A stretch of 64,000 nucleotides of DNA, taken from NCBI RefSeq assembly GCF_014874095.1, contig NZ_JADBEB010000001.1, positions 4,588,001-4,652,000 of the forward strand, in the 5' to 3' direction. The notes below the pieces were generated by a model. That model did not search any database and was not told the DNA's origin. It saw only the letters and a list, made by a program, of their open reading frames with translations. Each line of letters opens with the position of its first letter. The first letter of the stretch is position 1. Made by a program: the position numbers and the translations under genes. This document shows positions 25,826 to 34,633 of this stretch, one piece after another. The stretch is from Plantactinospora soyae (GTDB lineage: Bacteria > Actinomycetota > Actinomycetes > Mycobacteriales > Micromonosporaceae).

Positions 25826-26464
25826 TCAGCCGCGCAGGTACGCCAGCACGGCGAGCACCCGACGGTGGTGCTCGGTGCTGGGCGGCAGGTCCAGCTTGGC
25901 CAGGATGTTGTTGACGTGCTTGGCGACGGCGGCGTCCGATACGGCGAGCCGCCGCGCGATGGCGTTGTTCGAGCCCCCCTCGGCGATCAGGGCCAGCACC
26001 TCCCGCTCCCGGGAGGTGAGCCGCTCCAGTGGGGCCCGCATCCGGCGCTGGGCCAGCAACTTGCGTACCACCTCGGGGTCGATGACCGTGCCGCCGCCGG
26101 CCACCCGGTCGAGGGCCGCGACGAACTCGGCGACGTCGCCGACCCGGTCCTTGAGCAGGTAGCCGACGCCCCGACCGGCCTCGACCAGCTCGGCGGCGTA
26201 GCGGTGCTCGACGTACTGGGAGAGCACCAGCACCGGAAGTCCGGGATGCCGGCGCCGGAGTTCGAGCGCGGCCCGGAGTCCCTCGTCGCGGAAGTTCGGC
26301 GGCATCCGGATGTCGGTGACCACGACGTCCGGCAGTTCCCGGGCCACCTCGGCGAGCAGGCCGGGCGCGTCACCCACGGTGCGTACCTGGTGTCCGAAGT
26401 GGTCGAGGATGTGGGTGAGGCCCTCACGGATCAGGGCGGCGTCCTCGGCGATCACGATCCGCAC
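25826..26464 (-). CDS. NarL/LuxR-family response regulator
   Basis: A 212-residue regulator from GTG 26464. Receiver domain residues 1-120 have the phospho-acceptor Asp51 in VVTDIRMPP and Lys in YLLKDRVGD. The C-terminal LuxR helix-turn-helix is LTSREREVLALIAEGGSNNA followed by IARRLAVSDAAVAKHVNNIL. The start lies inside the upstream kinase gene (13-base overlap), so the pair is coupled. It is divergent from an FtsX-type ABC exporter, its probable target. Confidence 0.92.
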   Translation of the reverse strand: MRIVIAEDAALIREGLTHILDHFGHQVRTVGDAPGLLAEVARELPDVVVTDIRMPPNFRDEGLRAALELRRRHPGLPVLVLSQYVEHRYAAELVEAGRGVGYLLKDRVGDVAEFVAALDRVAGGGTVIDPEVVRKLLAQRRMRAPLERLTSREREVLALIAEGGSNNAIARRLAVSDAAVAKHVNNILAKLDLPPSTEHHRRVLAVLAYLRG

Positions 26465-27720
26465 GGCAACTCCACCCGCAACACGGTAGGGCCGCCGGCC
26501 GGGCTGGTCACGGTGATCCGGCCGCCCAGCACCGAGGCCCGGTCGGCCAGACCGACCAGCCCGGTTCCGGCGGTCGGGTCCGCGCCACCGCGTCCGTCGT
26601 CCGAGACCTCCACGACCAGCCGGCGGCGGTCGGCCCGGATCCCGACCCGGGCGTGCCGGGCGTCGCTGTGCCGGGCGACGTTGGTGAGCGCCTCGCCGAC
26701 GATGAACCAGGCGGCCGCCTCGACCGGCTCGGATGGGCGTCCCGGCAGGTCGATGTCGACGTCGACCGGGACCGGGCTGCGCTCGGCGAGTTCCGCCACC
26801 GCCGCGGCCAGCCCGTGGTCGGTGAGCACCTGCGGATGGATGCCGTACACCAGCTCGCGTAGCTCGGACAGCGCGGTGCCGGCCTGCTCGTACGCCTTGT
26901 CCACCAGGGTGCTGACCGGAGTGGAGACCCCGTCGAGGTGCAGCCGGGCCATGCCGAGGGTCATCAGGAGTCCGCTCAGCCGCTGCTGTGCGCCGTCGTG
27001 CAGGTCCCGCTCGATCCGGCGCCGCTGCGCGTCCATGGCGTCCAGGATCCGGGCCCGGGACCGGGTGAGTTCGGTCAGTTCGGCGTCGAGTCGTCGGTCC
27101 GGCGGCGACAGCAGCGACCGGGTGAGCGCGACCCGGCCGACCGCGTACCCGGTGACGAGGTAGCCGACGACGGGCAGGAGCAGCAGCCCGACGGCGGTGG
27201 CGGCGAACGCCTCCGGTAGTTCGGCGGCGGCGAAGCCGAGGACCGGGTCCGGCTGGTACTCGGGAAACAGGACGACGAGGGCGGGAAAGCAGACCAGGAA
27301 CAGCACACACGGGACCAGCAGCGCGACCGCCGCGTCGAGCCAGGCGAGCCCGAGCGAGAAGACCAGCGCGTACGCCAACTCCCGCCAGGTCACCGGCTCG
27401 CGGAACCGGGTGCCCAACCAGCCCCACAGGCCGGGACGGACTTCTCGGGTGTGCGGCGACCGGACCCCGGTCGGGTCGACCAGCCGGACCCGCCAGCGCT
27501 CCACGGCCGCCAGCGGAATGCCGGTCAGCAGCGCCAGCAGGCCGACGGCGGGCACCGCGAGCAGCACCAGCACCCCGGTCATCCAGAGCAGCGCTGGAAT
27601 CCAGCCGGACAGCAGGTAGCCGGTCGCCCGCCACGGCCACGCCGAGGCGCTGAACCGGACCGGATGCCCGGCGAGCGCCCGCGCCGCCGTTTCCGGCGTA
27701 CGGGCTGGAGTCGGGTCCAT
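26452..27720 (-). CDS. NarL-type sensor histidine kinase (HisKA_3)
   Basis: A 422-residue kinase. The N terminus has paired membrane segments (about residues 34-75 and 115-160, plus one near 175-195), forming the membrane-embedded sensor region with a conserved-looking loop. The phosphorylated His is in RRIERDLHDGAQQRLSGLLM (about residue 235), followed by the HATPase domain with GEALTNVARHSDA and VSDDGRGGAD. Kinases of this layout often respond to membrane stress or cell-wall antibiotics. It is divergent from the ABC system at 27848. Confidence 0.92.
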   Translation of the reverse strand: MDPTPARTPETAARALAGHPVRFSASAWPWRATGYLLSGWIPALLWMTGVLVLLAVPAVGLLALLTGIPLAAVERWRVRLVDPTGVRSPHTREVRPGLWGWLGTRFREPVTWRELAYALVFSLGLAWLDAAVALLVPCVLFLVCFPALVVLFPEYQPDPVLGFAAAELPEAFAATAVGLLLLPVVGYLVTGYAVGRVALTRSLLSPPDRRLDAELTELTRSRARILDAMDAQRRRIERDLHDGAQQRLSGLLMTLGMARLHLDGVSTPVSTLVDKAYEQAGTALSELRELVYGIHPQVLTDHGLAAAVAELAERSPVPVDVDIDLPGRPSEPVEAAAWFIVGEALTNVARHSDARHARVGIRADRRRLVVEVSDDGRGGADPTAGTGLVGLADRASVLGGRITVTSPAGGPTVLRVELPCGS

Positions 27721-27772
27721 GGTGGTCCACCGTACGGCCGGCGACGCGGTCCGACCGGCCGCACCGCGGGAA

Positions 27773-27818
27773 GGTAACGCTGGCACTACCCCGGCCGGTA
27801 ACCCCGGTACCAGTGACC
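27773..27818. promoter_or_regulatory. GGTAAC-containing repeats in the divergent kinase/ABC promoter region
   Basis: GGTAACG at 27773 and GGTAACC at 27797 stand 24 bases apart as direct half-sites, each followed by partly symmetric sequence (CACTACC, CAGTGACC). They lie in the 127-bp divergent gap between the sensor kinase gene and the ABC operon. They are candidate sites for the adjacent response regulator. Confidence 0.35.
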
Positions 27819-27847
27819 CCGGCCGATCCCGACGCGATCCTGAGCCG

Positions 27848-28642
27848 GTGACGGAGAAACAGGCGGCCGTGGTCCGGCTGCGGCAGGTACGCAAGGTCTA
27901 CGGCACCGGCCCGGCGGCGGTGACCGCGCTGGACGGGGTGACGATCGACTTCCCGGCCGGCAGCTTCACCGCCGTGATGGGCCCGTCCGGATCGGGGAAG
28001 TCCACGCTGTTGCAGATGGCGGCCGGGCTGGACCATCCGACGGCCGGCGAGGTGTCGATCGGTGGGGTGCGGCTGGCCGAGCTGAGCGAGACCCGGCTCA
28101 CCCGGTTCCGCCGGGACCGGCTCGGGTTCGTCTTCCAGTCCTTCAACCTGCTGCCCTTCCTCGACGCGGAACTCAACGTGGCGCTGCCGCTGCTGCTGGC
28201 CGGCCGGCGTCCGGGCCGGGCGGCCGTAACGGCGGCGCTGGCGGCCGTCGGGCTCGCCGACCGGCTACGGCACCGACCGGCCGAGCTCTCCGGCGGGCAG
28301 CAGCAGCGGGTGGCGCTGGCCAGGGCACTGGTGACCGGGCCGGACGTGCTCTTCGCCGACGAGCCGACCGGGGCGCTCGACTCGGCCACCGGCCGGCAGG
28401 TGCTGGCCCTGCTCCGGAAGGCGGCCGACGAACATGGTCAGACGATCGTCCTGGTCACCCACGACCCGGTCGCCGCCGGGTACGCGGACCGGGTGGTCTT
28501 CCTCCGCGACGGGCGGGTGGTCGGTGACCTCGTCGACCCGACCCCGGTGGCGGTGGCCGACCGGATGACGGCGCTGGAGGCCGGACCGGGAGGCGTCGGC
28601 GAGGCCGGACCGATGCGCGCAGGGGAGGCGGAGTCCCGATGA
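27848..28642 (+). CDS. MacB/LolD-type ABC exporter ATPase
   Basis: A 264-residue ATPase from GTG 27848. It has Walker A GPSGSGKSTLL (about residue 45), the Q-loop FVFQSFNLLPFLDAELN, signature LSGGQQQRVALARALV, Walker B VLFADEPTGALD and VTHDP. The Q-loop and ADEPTGALD pattern assign it to the MacB/LolD/FtsE group that energises FtsX-type permeases. Its stop overlaps the permease start (ATGA). Likely role: export of, or resistance to, membrane-active compounds, induced through the adjacent two-component system. Confidence 0.93.
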   Translation: MTEKQAAVVRLRQVRKVYGTGPAAVTALDGVTIDFPAGSFTAVMGPSGSGKSTLLQMAAGLDHPTAGEVSIGGVRLAELSETRLTRFRRDRLGFVFQSFNLLPFLDAELNVALPLLLAGRRPGRAAVTAALAAVGLADRLRHRPAELSGGQQQRVALARALVTGPDVLFADEPTGALDSATGRQVLALLRKAADEHGQTIVLVTHDPVAAGYADRVVFLRDGRVVGDLVDPTPVAVADRMTALEAGPGGVGEAGPMRAGEAESR

Positions 28643-31122
28643 TCAGGATCGCTCGGTACACCCTGGCCGCCCGCTGGCCCAGTTTCGTCGGCTCGTTCGT
28701 GGCACTCGCCCTCGGGGTCGCGCTGTTCGCCGCCGCCGGCCTCGCCCTGCTGTCCGCACTGGAGCAGCAGGGCGGTACGCCGCAGTGGTACCGCAGCCCG
28801 GACGTGGTGGTCGCCGGGCCGTCGATCGCCGGCACCGGTCCCGACCACCGGCGCAGGCCCAGCGGGCAGACCCTGCTGCCGCCCGGTGAACGCGGCCAGG
28901 TGCCGGGCACCGTTCCGGACCGGCTGGGCAGGCTTCCCGGGGTCGAACGGCTGGTGACCGACCGGGCCGGAGTCGCCCGTTCGGGTGCCGCCACCGAGGG
29001 CCATCCGTGGACGGCGGCGGCCCTGCACCCGTACGCCTTCGTGGCGGGTGGTCCGCCGGTCGCCGCCGATCAGGTGGTCGTTCCCGATCCGGCCCTTCAG
29101 CGCCCCGGCGACCGGATCACCGTCGACACCGTGGCCGGACCGCGCCGGTTCACCGTCAGCGGGGTGCTGCGTACCGCCGCACCGCCCGCGCTGTACGTCA
29201 CCGAGGAGGTCGCCACCGAGTTGGCGTACGGGCGGATCGCCGCCGTGGCCCTGTTCGCCACGCCGGGCACCGATCCCGAGGCACTGGCCCGGGACGTCCG
29301 GGCGGCGCTGGCCGATCAGCCGCAGCTACGGGTGCTCACCGGTGCCGACCGTGCTGGCGCCGAGCCCGATCCGGAAGCCGGGTTGCTGGTCGCGACCGCC
29401 TCCCTGCTCGGCTCCATGGCCGGCCTGGCGGGCTTCGTCGCGGCGTACGTCGTGGCCGGTACCTTCGCGTTCACCGTGACCCAGCGGCGGCGGGAGTTCG
29501 CGCTGCTCCGGGCCGCCGGTGCCACCGGTCGTCAGGTACGCCGGCTGGTGCTCGGCGAGGCGGTCGGCACCGGGATGGCGGCGGGGCTGGCCGGCTGTGG
29601 ACTCGGGATCCTGCTCGCCCCGCCGCTCGCCGGCTGGCTGGCCCGGGTCGGGTTGGCGCCGGACGGGTTCACCGTCCGAACCGGTCCGCTGCCGCTGCTG
29701 GTGGCGTTCGGCGCCGGGCTGCTGGTGGCGGTCGCCGGGGCGTGGCTGCCGTCCCGGCGGGCCGGCGTGATCCGGCCGGTCGAGGCGCTGCGTACGTCCA
29801 CGGTGGACGTTCCGGTTCCGGGCTGGACCCGTCGGATCGCCGGACTGGCCTGCCTGCTCGGCGCCGGTGCGATGGCGCCGCTGCTGCGTACCTCGGAGGG
29901 CGCGGCCTACCTCCTGGTCGTGGCGATGCTGCTGATCCTCGGTGGCACCCTGCTGGCCCCGGTGCTCGTTCCGCCGCTGGTCCGGCTGCTCAGCCTCGGC
30001 GCCCATGGCCCGGTCGGGGTCCTCGCCCGGCAGGGCGCCCTGACGGCAGCCCGCCGTACGGCGGCGACCGCAGCCCCGGTGCTGGTCACGGTGGGCCTGG
30101 CCGGTGCGGCCCTGGCCGGCACCGAAACGCTGTCGGCGGCCCAGGCCCGGTCGGTCCGGGATCACGTCGCCGCCCCGCTGGTCGTGCTGCCGCAGCCCGG
30201 CTCCGTGCTCTCCGGGCAGGTTGTCGGCGTCGCCCGCGCCGTACCCGGGGTGGCCGCCGCGATGCCGGTGAAGCAGACGCTCGGTTACGACCGGCAGGGC
30301 GACCGGGTTCGGCAGCGCGGAGCCTGGTACCTCGACGGGGCGGGGGCCGGGCAGGCACTCCGGCTTCCGGTGACGGCCGGGACGCTCACCGATCTGACCG
30401 GCGACACGGTGGCGGTGTCCGACTCGATGGCCGGTGAGCACGGCTGGCGGCTCGGCGACGCGGCGATGGTGTGGCTCGGCGACGGTGCGCCGGTCCGGTT
30501 GCGGATCGTGGCGATTCTCGACGATCGGCTGGGCCTGCCCGCGATGCTGCTGCCCTGGTCGATCGCGACCGCCCACTCGGGTATGCCGGTGCCGGACGCG
30601 GTGTATCTCGCGCCGCGCGCCGGAGCCGATCCGGCGGCTGTCCGGCGGGCCGTCACGGATGCCGTGGGCCCGCTCGGCGGAACGTCGGCCGGCACCGACG
30701 ACTATCTGTCCACACTGGATGCCGAGTTCGACCGGCTGGGCCGGCTCGCACTGCTCGCCATCGTCGGCCTCGCCCTGGTCTACACCGCGCTGTCGATCGC
30801 CAACACCCACTACATGGCGACCGCCGGACGGGTGCGGGAACTCGGTGCGCTCCGGCTCGTCGGGGCCACCGTCGGGCAGGTGCTGCGGACGGTGGCCCGG
30901 GAGGCGGCGCTGGCCAGCGGGATCGGTGTAGTGCTCGGGCTCGGGGTGCTGGGGGCCAGCCTGACCATCGTCAGCGTCGCGCTGCGGCCGGTCGTTGCCG
31001 CCGTACCGGTGGTGGTGCCGTGGTCGGCGGTGCTCCTGCTCGCCGGAGGATGTGTGCTGGTGGCGCTCTGCGCCGGCGTCGCACCGCTGCTGCCGGCCCT
31101 GCGCAGGCCGCCAGGCCGCTGA
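28639..31122 (+). CDS. FtsX-family ABC permease
   Basis: An 827-residue membrane protein with two FtsX units. Membrane segments are visible near residues 15-35, 248-270, 298-322, 345-370, 400-418, 425-445, 482-500, 690-712, 745-765 and 795-815. Large extracytoplasmic domains lie at about residues 40-245 and 505-690. This eight-to-ten-segment, twin-FtsX layout is common for actinomycete antimicrobial-peptide or lipoprotein exporters. Function is inferred from the ATPase partner and the divergent two-component system. Confidence 0.9.
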   Translation: MIRIARYTLAARWPSFVGSFVALALGVALFAAAGLALLSALEQQGGTPQWYRSPDVVVAGPSIAGTGPDHRRRPSGQTLLPPGERGQVPGTVPDRLGRLPGVERLVTDRAGVARSGAATEGHPWTAAALHPYAFVAGGPPVAADQVVVPDPALQRPGDRITVDTVAGPRRFTVSGVLRTAAPPALYVTEEVATELAYGRIAAVALFATPGTDPEALARDVRAALADQPQLRVLTGADRAGAEPDPEAGLLVATASLLGSMAGLAGFVAAYVVAGTFAFTVTQRRREFALLRAAGATGRQVRRLVLGEAVGTGMAAGLAGCGLGILLAPPLAGWLARVGLAPDGFTVRTGPLPLLVAFGAGLLVAVAGAWLPSRRAGVIRPVEALRTSTVDVPVPGWTRRIAGLACLLGAGAMAPLLRTSEGAAYLLVVAMLLILGGTLLAPVLVPPLVRLLSLGAHGPVGVLARQGALTAARRTAATAAPVLVTVGLAGAALAGTETLSAAQARSVRDHVAAPLVVLPQPGSVLSGQVVGVARAVPGVAAAMPVKQTLGYDRQGDRVRQRGAWYLDGAGAGQALRLPVTAGTLTDLTGDTVAVSDSMAGEHGWRLGDAAMVWLGDGAPVRLRIVAILDDRLGLPAMLLPWSIATAHSGMPVPDAVYLAPRAGADPAAVRRAVTDAVGPLGGTSAGTDDYLSTLDAEFDRLGRLALLAIVGLALVYTALSIANTHYMATAGRVRELGALRLVGATVGQVLRTVAREAALASGIGVVLGLGVLGASLTIVSVALRPVVAAVPVVVPWSAVLLLAGGCVLVALCAGVAPLLPALRRPPGR

Positions 31123-31152
31123 GCGGGCGGGGGAGTACCGGCAGTCGGGGCG

Positions 31153-31752
31153 TCAGGGAGTCGGCGGCGCGGGATGGGGCAGCGGGTGGGCGCCCTCCGG
31201 GCGTAGACCGTCGAAGATGATGGCGAGGTATCGCCGCCACAGGTCGGGTGAGGCGTCCGGTACGTAGCTGGCGACGTAGTTCGGGGCGCACATCAGCAGG
31301 ATGATGTCCGCGCCGGTGACGTCGGCCCGTACGGCGCCGTGCTTTCGAGCCCGGTCGACCAGCCCGTGCACGGTCTGGGACATCTCCTCGCGGGCCCTGG
31401 TGACCTCCGTGGGCAACTCGCCGGACTCGTGCAGGAACGACAGGTCGCGTTGCTGTCGCTGATGGGCGGCGACGGTGAGGAATTCCAGCAGCGCGGCGCC
31501 GGGGTCCGTCGCCTCGAGGAGTTCTGCGCCGACCGCGTTGAGTGCGTCGATCCGGTCGAGGACGATCGCGGCGATCAGGTCGTTCTTCGTGGCGAAATGG
31601 CGGAACACGGTGCCCTTGCCGACGCCGGCCCGGCGGGCGATGTCGGCGACCGAGGCGTCCAGACCCCGCTCCGCGAACTCGTCCGCAGCGGCGGCGAGCA
31701 GCAGCCGCCGGTTGCGGACGGCGTCGGCACGGAGGGGGCGGGTCGAGGTCAC
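31153..31752 (-). CDS. TetR-family repressor
   Basis: A 199-residue regulator from GTG 31752. The N-terminal DNA-binding domain has LLLAAAADEFAERGLDASVA followed by DIARRAGVGKGTVFRHFATK (about residues 36-55). The C-terminal half is a helical ligand domain without recognisable specificity. It is divergent from the oxidoreductase gene at 31843. The 90-bp gap has two identical 18-bp sites, so autoregulation and repression of the oxidoreductase are very likely. Confidence 0.93.
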   Translation of the reverse strand: MTSTRPLRADAVRNRRLLLAAAADEFAERGLDASVADIARRAGVGKGTVFRHFATKNDLIAAIVLDRIDALNAVGAELLEATDPGAALLEFLTVAAHQRQQRDLSFLHESGELPTEVTRAREEMSQTVHGLVDRARKHGAVRADVTGADIILLMCAPNYVASYVPDASPDLWRRYLAIIFDGLRPEGAHPLPHPAPPTP

Positions 31753-31769
31753 ACCGGGATCCTAACAAG

Positions 31770-31799
31770 TTGACCGCCCGGTCCGTTTATTGCTAGCGT
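31770..31799 (+). promoter_or_regulatory. Promoter of the MDR oxidoreductase gene
   Basis: A -35 TTGACC at 31770-31775 and a -10 TAGCGT at 31794-31799 are separated by 18 bases. The -35 overlaps the first TetR operator. Confidence 0.5.
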
Positions 31800-31829
31800 C
31801 GCCGCAGAACATGACCGCCCGGTCCGTTT
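31771..31829. promoter_or_regulatory. Two identical 18-bp TetR operators
   Basis: TGACCGCCCGGTCCGTTT occurs exactly at 31771-31788 and 31812-31829, 41 bases apart (about four helical turns). Each contains the inverted repeat GACCG-CC-CGGTC expected of a TetR dimer site. One copy covers the -35 of the oxidoreductase gene and the other sits just before its ribosome site, so both initiation and clearance could be blocked. Confidence 0.8.
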
Positions 31830-31842
31830 CTGGAGGAATGGC

Positions 31843-32811
31843 ATGAAGGCAGTTGTCGCGACCCACTACGGACCACCCGAGGAGTACACGGTGGCCGAGC
31901 TGCCGACGCCCCGGCCCGGCCCGGGACAGATCCAGGTCCGGATCGCCGCCGCGTCCATCAACCCGGCCGACGTCCGGCTGCCCAGCGGCGACTTCCGCGA
32001 CACCGTGCCGCTGGCGTTCCCGCACGTACCCGGCAACGATTTCGTCGGCACGGTCAGCGAGGTCGGTGCCGGCGTGGCGGACTATCAGCCGGGCGACGAG
32101 ATCTTCGGTCAGGCCGTGCCCCGGGCACTGCGGGCGATGGCCGGCGCGACCAGGCCTTCGCTGAGCACCGGCTCGCTGGCCGAATACGCGGTCTTCGAGG
32201 CCGACACCCCGTTCCTGGCGCACCGGCCCGCCGGCCTCGACATCGAACAGGCGGCGGCCCTGCCCACCGTCGGCCTCACCGCACGAGCGCTGATGGCCAC
32301 CGCCAGGGTGCGGCCCGGGGAAACCGTCCTGGTCGTCGGCGCGACCGGGGGCGTCGGCACCGCCGTGGTGCCACTGCTCGCCGCCGCGAAGGCACGGGTG
32401 ATCGCCACAGCGACCGACGCCGACGCCGACATCCTGCGAACTCTCGGCGCCGACGACATCATCGGATATCCGGCCTCCGGCTATCCCGCCGAAGTCGACG
32501 TCGCGGTCAACCTGACACTGCCGAGCGACCAACTCGGCGCGGTCGCCCGTGCGATCCGCCCAGGCGGACGTCTTTTCACGATCACCTACCCGGTACCGCA
32601 GCAGGAGTGGCTCGGCCGGGACGACGTACGTCTGCACTTCGTCCTGGACATGGACGGCAGCCTCGGCGGGATGCGTGAGGTCGGAGAGCTGGCGATCAGC
32701 GGTGGACTGCCGGCGACGATCGGCCGCCGTTACCGGCTCGACGAGGGCGTTCAGGCATGCGTCGACTTCGTCCGCCGGCACACCACCGGCAAGCTGGTCG
32801 TCACGATGTGA
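31843..32811 (+). CDS. NADP-dependent MDR-family oxidoreductase (quinone reductase-like)
   Basis: A 322-residue zinc-free medium-chain reductase. It has the opening MKAVVATHYGPPEEYTVAEL, the GroES-like fold, the substrate-domain stretch FPHVPGNDFVGTVSEVGAGV and the nucleotide motif VVGATGGVGTAVVPL. The catalytic zinc Cys/His set of alcohol dehydrogenases is absent. GGAGG lies upstream of the ATG. Likely reduces quinones or enones; controlled by the divergent TetR protein through the duplicated operator. Confidence 0.9.
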   Translation: MKAVVATHYGPPEEYTVAELPTPRPGPGQIQVRIAAASINPADVRLPSGDFRDTVPLAFPHVPGNDFVGTVSEVGAGVADYQPGDEIFGQAVPRALRAMAGATRPSLSTGSLAEYAVFEADTPFLAHRPAGLDIEQAAALPTVGLTARALMATARVRPGETVLVVGATGGVGTAVVPLLAAAKARVIATATDADADILRTLGADDIIGYPASGYPAEVDVAVNLTLPSDQLGAVARAIRPGGRLFTITYPVPQQEWLGRDDVRLHFVLDMDGSLGGMREVGELAISGGLPATIGRRYRLDEGVQACVDFVRRHTTGKLVVTM

Positions 32812-32839
32812 GGCGGCCCCTCGTCGGCGATGCCCCGGG

Positions 32840-33304
32840 TCAGTCGGCGAGCCGGGCCGGGAAGCCGCCGGTGGCGAGCGGACCCCAACTGTCGATGGTG
32901 ACCCGGATCAGCGACTTGCCCTGCTGGCGCATGGCCTCGCGGTACTCGTCCCAGTCCGGGTGCTCGCCGGAGATGCAGCGGAAGTACTCCACCAGCGGCT
33001 CCAGCGCCTCCGGCAGGTCGAGCACCTCGGCGGTGCCGTCGACCTGCACCCACGGTCCGTTCCAGTCGTCGGAGAGGACACAGACCGAGACCCGGGGATC
33101 GCGGCGGATGTTGACCGCCTTCGCCCGCTCCGGATAGGTCGAGACGACGATCCGGCCGGAGGCGTCCACACCACAGGCGACCGGCGAGGACTGGGGTCGA
33201 CCGTCGGGCCGGGTGGTGATCAGGAGGGCACGGTGTCGCGGGCGGAGGAACTCGACCAGGTCCGGCCGTTCCACGCGGGTGTTCGTCGCGATGCTGCGGG
33301 GCAT
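32840..33304 (-). CDS. PPOX-class F420- or flavin-dependent oxidoreductase
   Basis: A 154-residue split-barrel protein: LRPRHRALLITTRPDGRPQS near residue 21, then VVSTYPERAKAVNIRRDPRV and VCVLSDDWNGPWVQVDGTAE. The pattern is that of actinobacterial TIGR03618/PPOX-class F420-dependent enzymes rather than PdxH. It is convergent with the MDR gene, 28 bases away. Confidence 0.88.
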   Translation of the reverse strand: MPRSIATNTRVERPDLVEFLRPRHRALLITTRPDGRPQSSPVACGVDASGRIVVSTYPERAKAVNIRRDPRVSVCVLSDDWNGPWVQVDGTAEVLDLPEALEPLVEYFRCISGEHPDWDEYREAMRQQGKSLIRVTIDSWGPLATGGFPARLAD

Positions 33305-33399
33305 CCGTCGTTTCTACCAGGTACCACCGGACCGGCCGGCCGGAGGCGGGTCTGGGTCCGCCTGCCGGCCGGCCGGAGTTCCTCCGGTCACCGGGCCGC

Positions 33400-34581
33400 T
33401 CACTCGTAGACGGCTACCCCGGTCTCCCTGCCCCGAATCCAGTCCCAGTCCAGGGTCACCCCGAGACCGGGCCCGTCCGGTACGGTCACGCACCCCTGCG
33501 GGTCGATCGATTCGAGATCGTCGGTGTACCCGTCGGCGTACACCCGGTAGTGCCGGCTCTTCGGGTCGAGCCCGGGCGCCACCAGGCCCAGTTCGTAGTA
33601 GTTGGTGTTCCGGATCGCCGCCATGGCGTGCCGGTGGGCCGGACCGGAGGCGTGGATCTCGCAGTCCAGCCCGAAGCCCTCGGCGGCGTGCGCGATCTTC
33701 ATGACCCCGGTGATCCCGCCGTCGTAGTCCGGGTCGGCCCGGACGAAGTCGGTGCCCTCGGCAACGATCTGGTCGACGTGCGCCTCCAGGCCCCGGACGT
33801 GCTCGCCGAGCAGCAGCGGCGTACGGATCAACTGCCGCAGCTTCCGGTGCGCGAAGGCGGAGACGCCACCGTCGGAGTACGGGTCCTCGTACCAGAGGTA
33901 GTTCGCCTCGTCGCAGGCCCGGCCGACCTTCAGCGCCGCCGCGAAGGTCGGGTAGTGACAGGCCGGGTCCAGCATCAGGTCCATCTCCGGGCCGACCGCC
34001 GCGCGGGTGGCGAGCACGGTCGCCACCTCGCGGGCGATGTTCCCGTCGGTCCAGCCGTGGATCTTGAACGCCGGATAGCCCAGTTCCCGGCAGCGCACGG
34101 CGAAGTCCGCGAACGCCTGCGGACTGTCCAGCCCACCGCCCGAGTCGCCGAAGTACGTCGAGGCGTACGCCGGCAGCTTCCGGCGGTACGTGCCGAGCAG
34201 CGCGTGGACCGGTGCGCCGAGGCTCTTGCCGGCGAGGTCCCACAGCGCGATGTCGATCGGGCTGATCCCGAACCGGTCGTGCTTGCGCAGCGCCCGCTTC
34301 AGGTCGTTCCAGATCAGTTCCCGGTCCAGCGCGTTCTTGCCGATCAGGTACCGGCCCACCATCGCGATCTGGGTGGTGGAGACGCCCCTGCCCCCCTGCG
34401 ACCAGGCGTACTCGCCGGTGACCCCGCCGTCGGTCTCGATCGTGACGACGTAGCCCATGTTCCGGGCCTGGGCGCCCTTGGCGTAGACCGGGTTGAAGCC
34501 GAGCGCGTCGCGCCCGAGGTCGGGCATCGTCCACGGCACCTCACGCGTGACCACCCGACGGATCCGCAGGTCGTCGCCCAT
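33400..34581 (-). CDS. Enolase-superfamily acid-sugar dehydratase (mandelate racemase subgroup)
   Basis: A 393-residue protein from the ATG at 34581, preceded by GAGGAGTGG. The barrel shows Lys in PAFKIHGW, metal ligands Asp in LMLDPACHY, Glu in LWYEDPYSDG and Glu in LLGEHV, then DFVRADPDYDGG and the catalytic His in DCEIHASGPAHRH. That is the mandelate racemase arrangement used to remove water from sugar acids. It is the last gene of a minus-strand cluster with an aldehyde dehydrogenase, Fe-alcohol dehydrogenase, Ldh2 enzyme and a binding protein. The specific substrate is unknown. Confidence 0.88.
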   Translation of the reverse strand: MGDDLRIRRVVTREVPWTMPDLGRDALGFNPVYAKGAQARNMGYVVTIETDGGVTGEYAWSQGGRGVSTTQIAMVGRYLIGKNALDRELIWNDLKRALRKHDRFGISPIDIALWDLAGKSLGAPVHALLGTYRRKLPAYASTYFGDSGGGLDSPQAFADFAVRCRELGYPAFKIHGWTDGNIAREVATVLATRAAVGPEMDLMLDPACHYPTFAAALKVGRACDEANYLWYEDPYSDGGVSAFAHRKLRQLIRTPLLLGEHVRGLEAHVDQIVAEGTDFVRADPDYDGGITGVMKIAHAAEGFGLDCEIHASGPAHRHAMAAIRNTNYYELGLVAPGLDPKSRHYRVYADGYTDDLESIDPQGCVTVPDGPGLGVTLDWDWIRGRETGVAVYE

Positions 34582-34633
34582 CACCACTCCTCGCCTCGCG
34601 CGTCGGTCGAACACCTCGACCGTTTCTCCCCGC

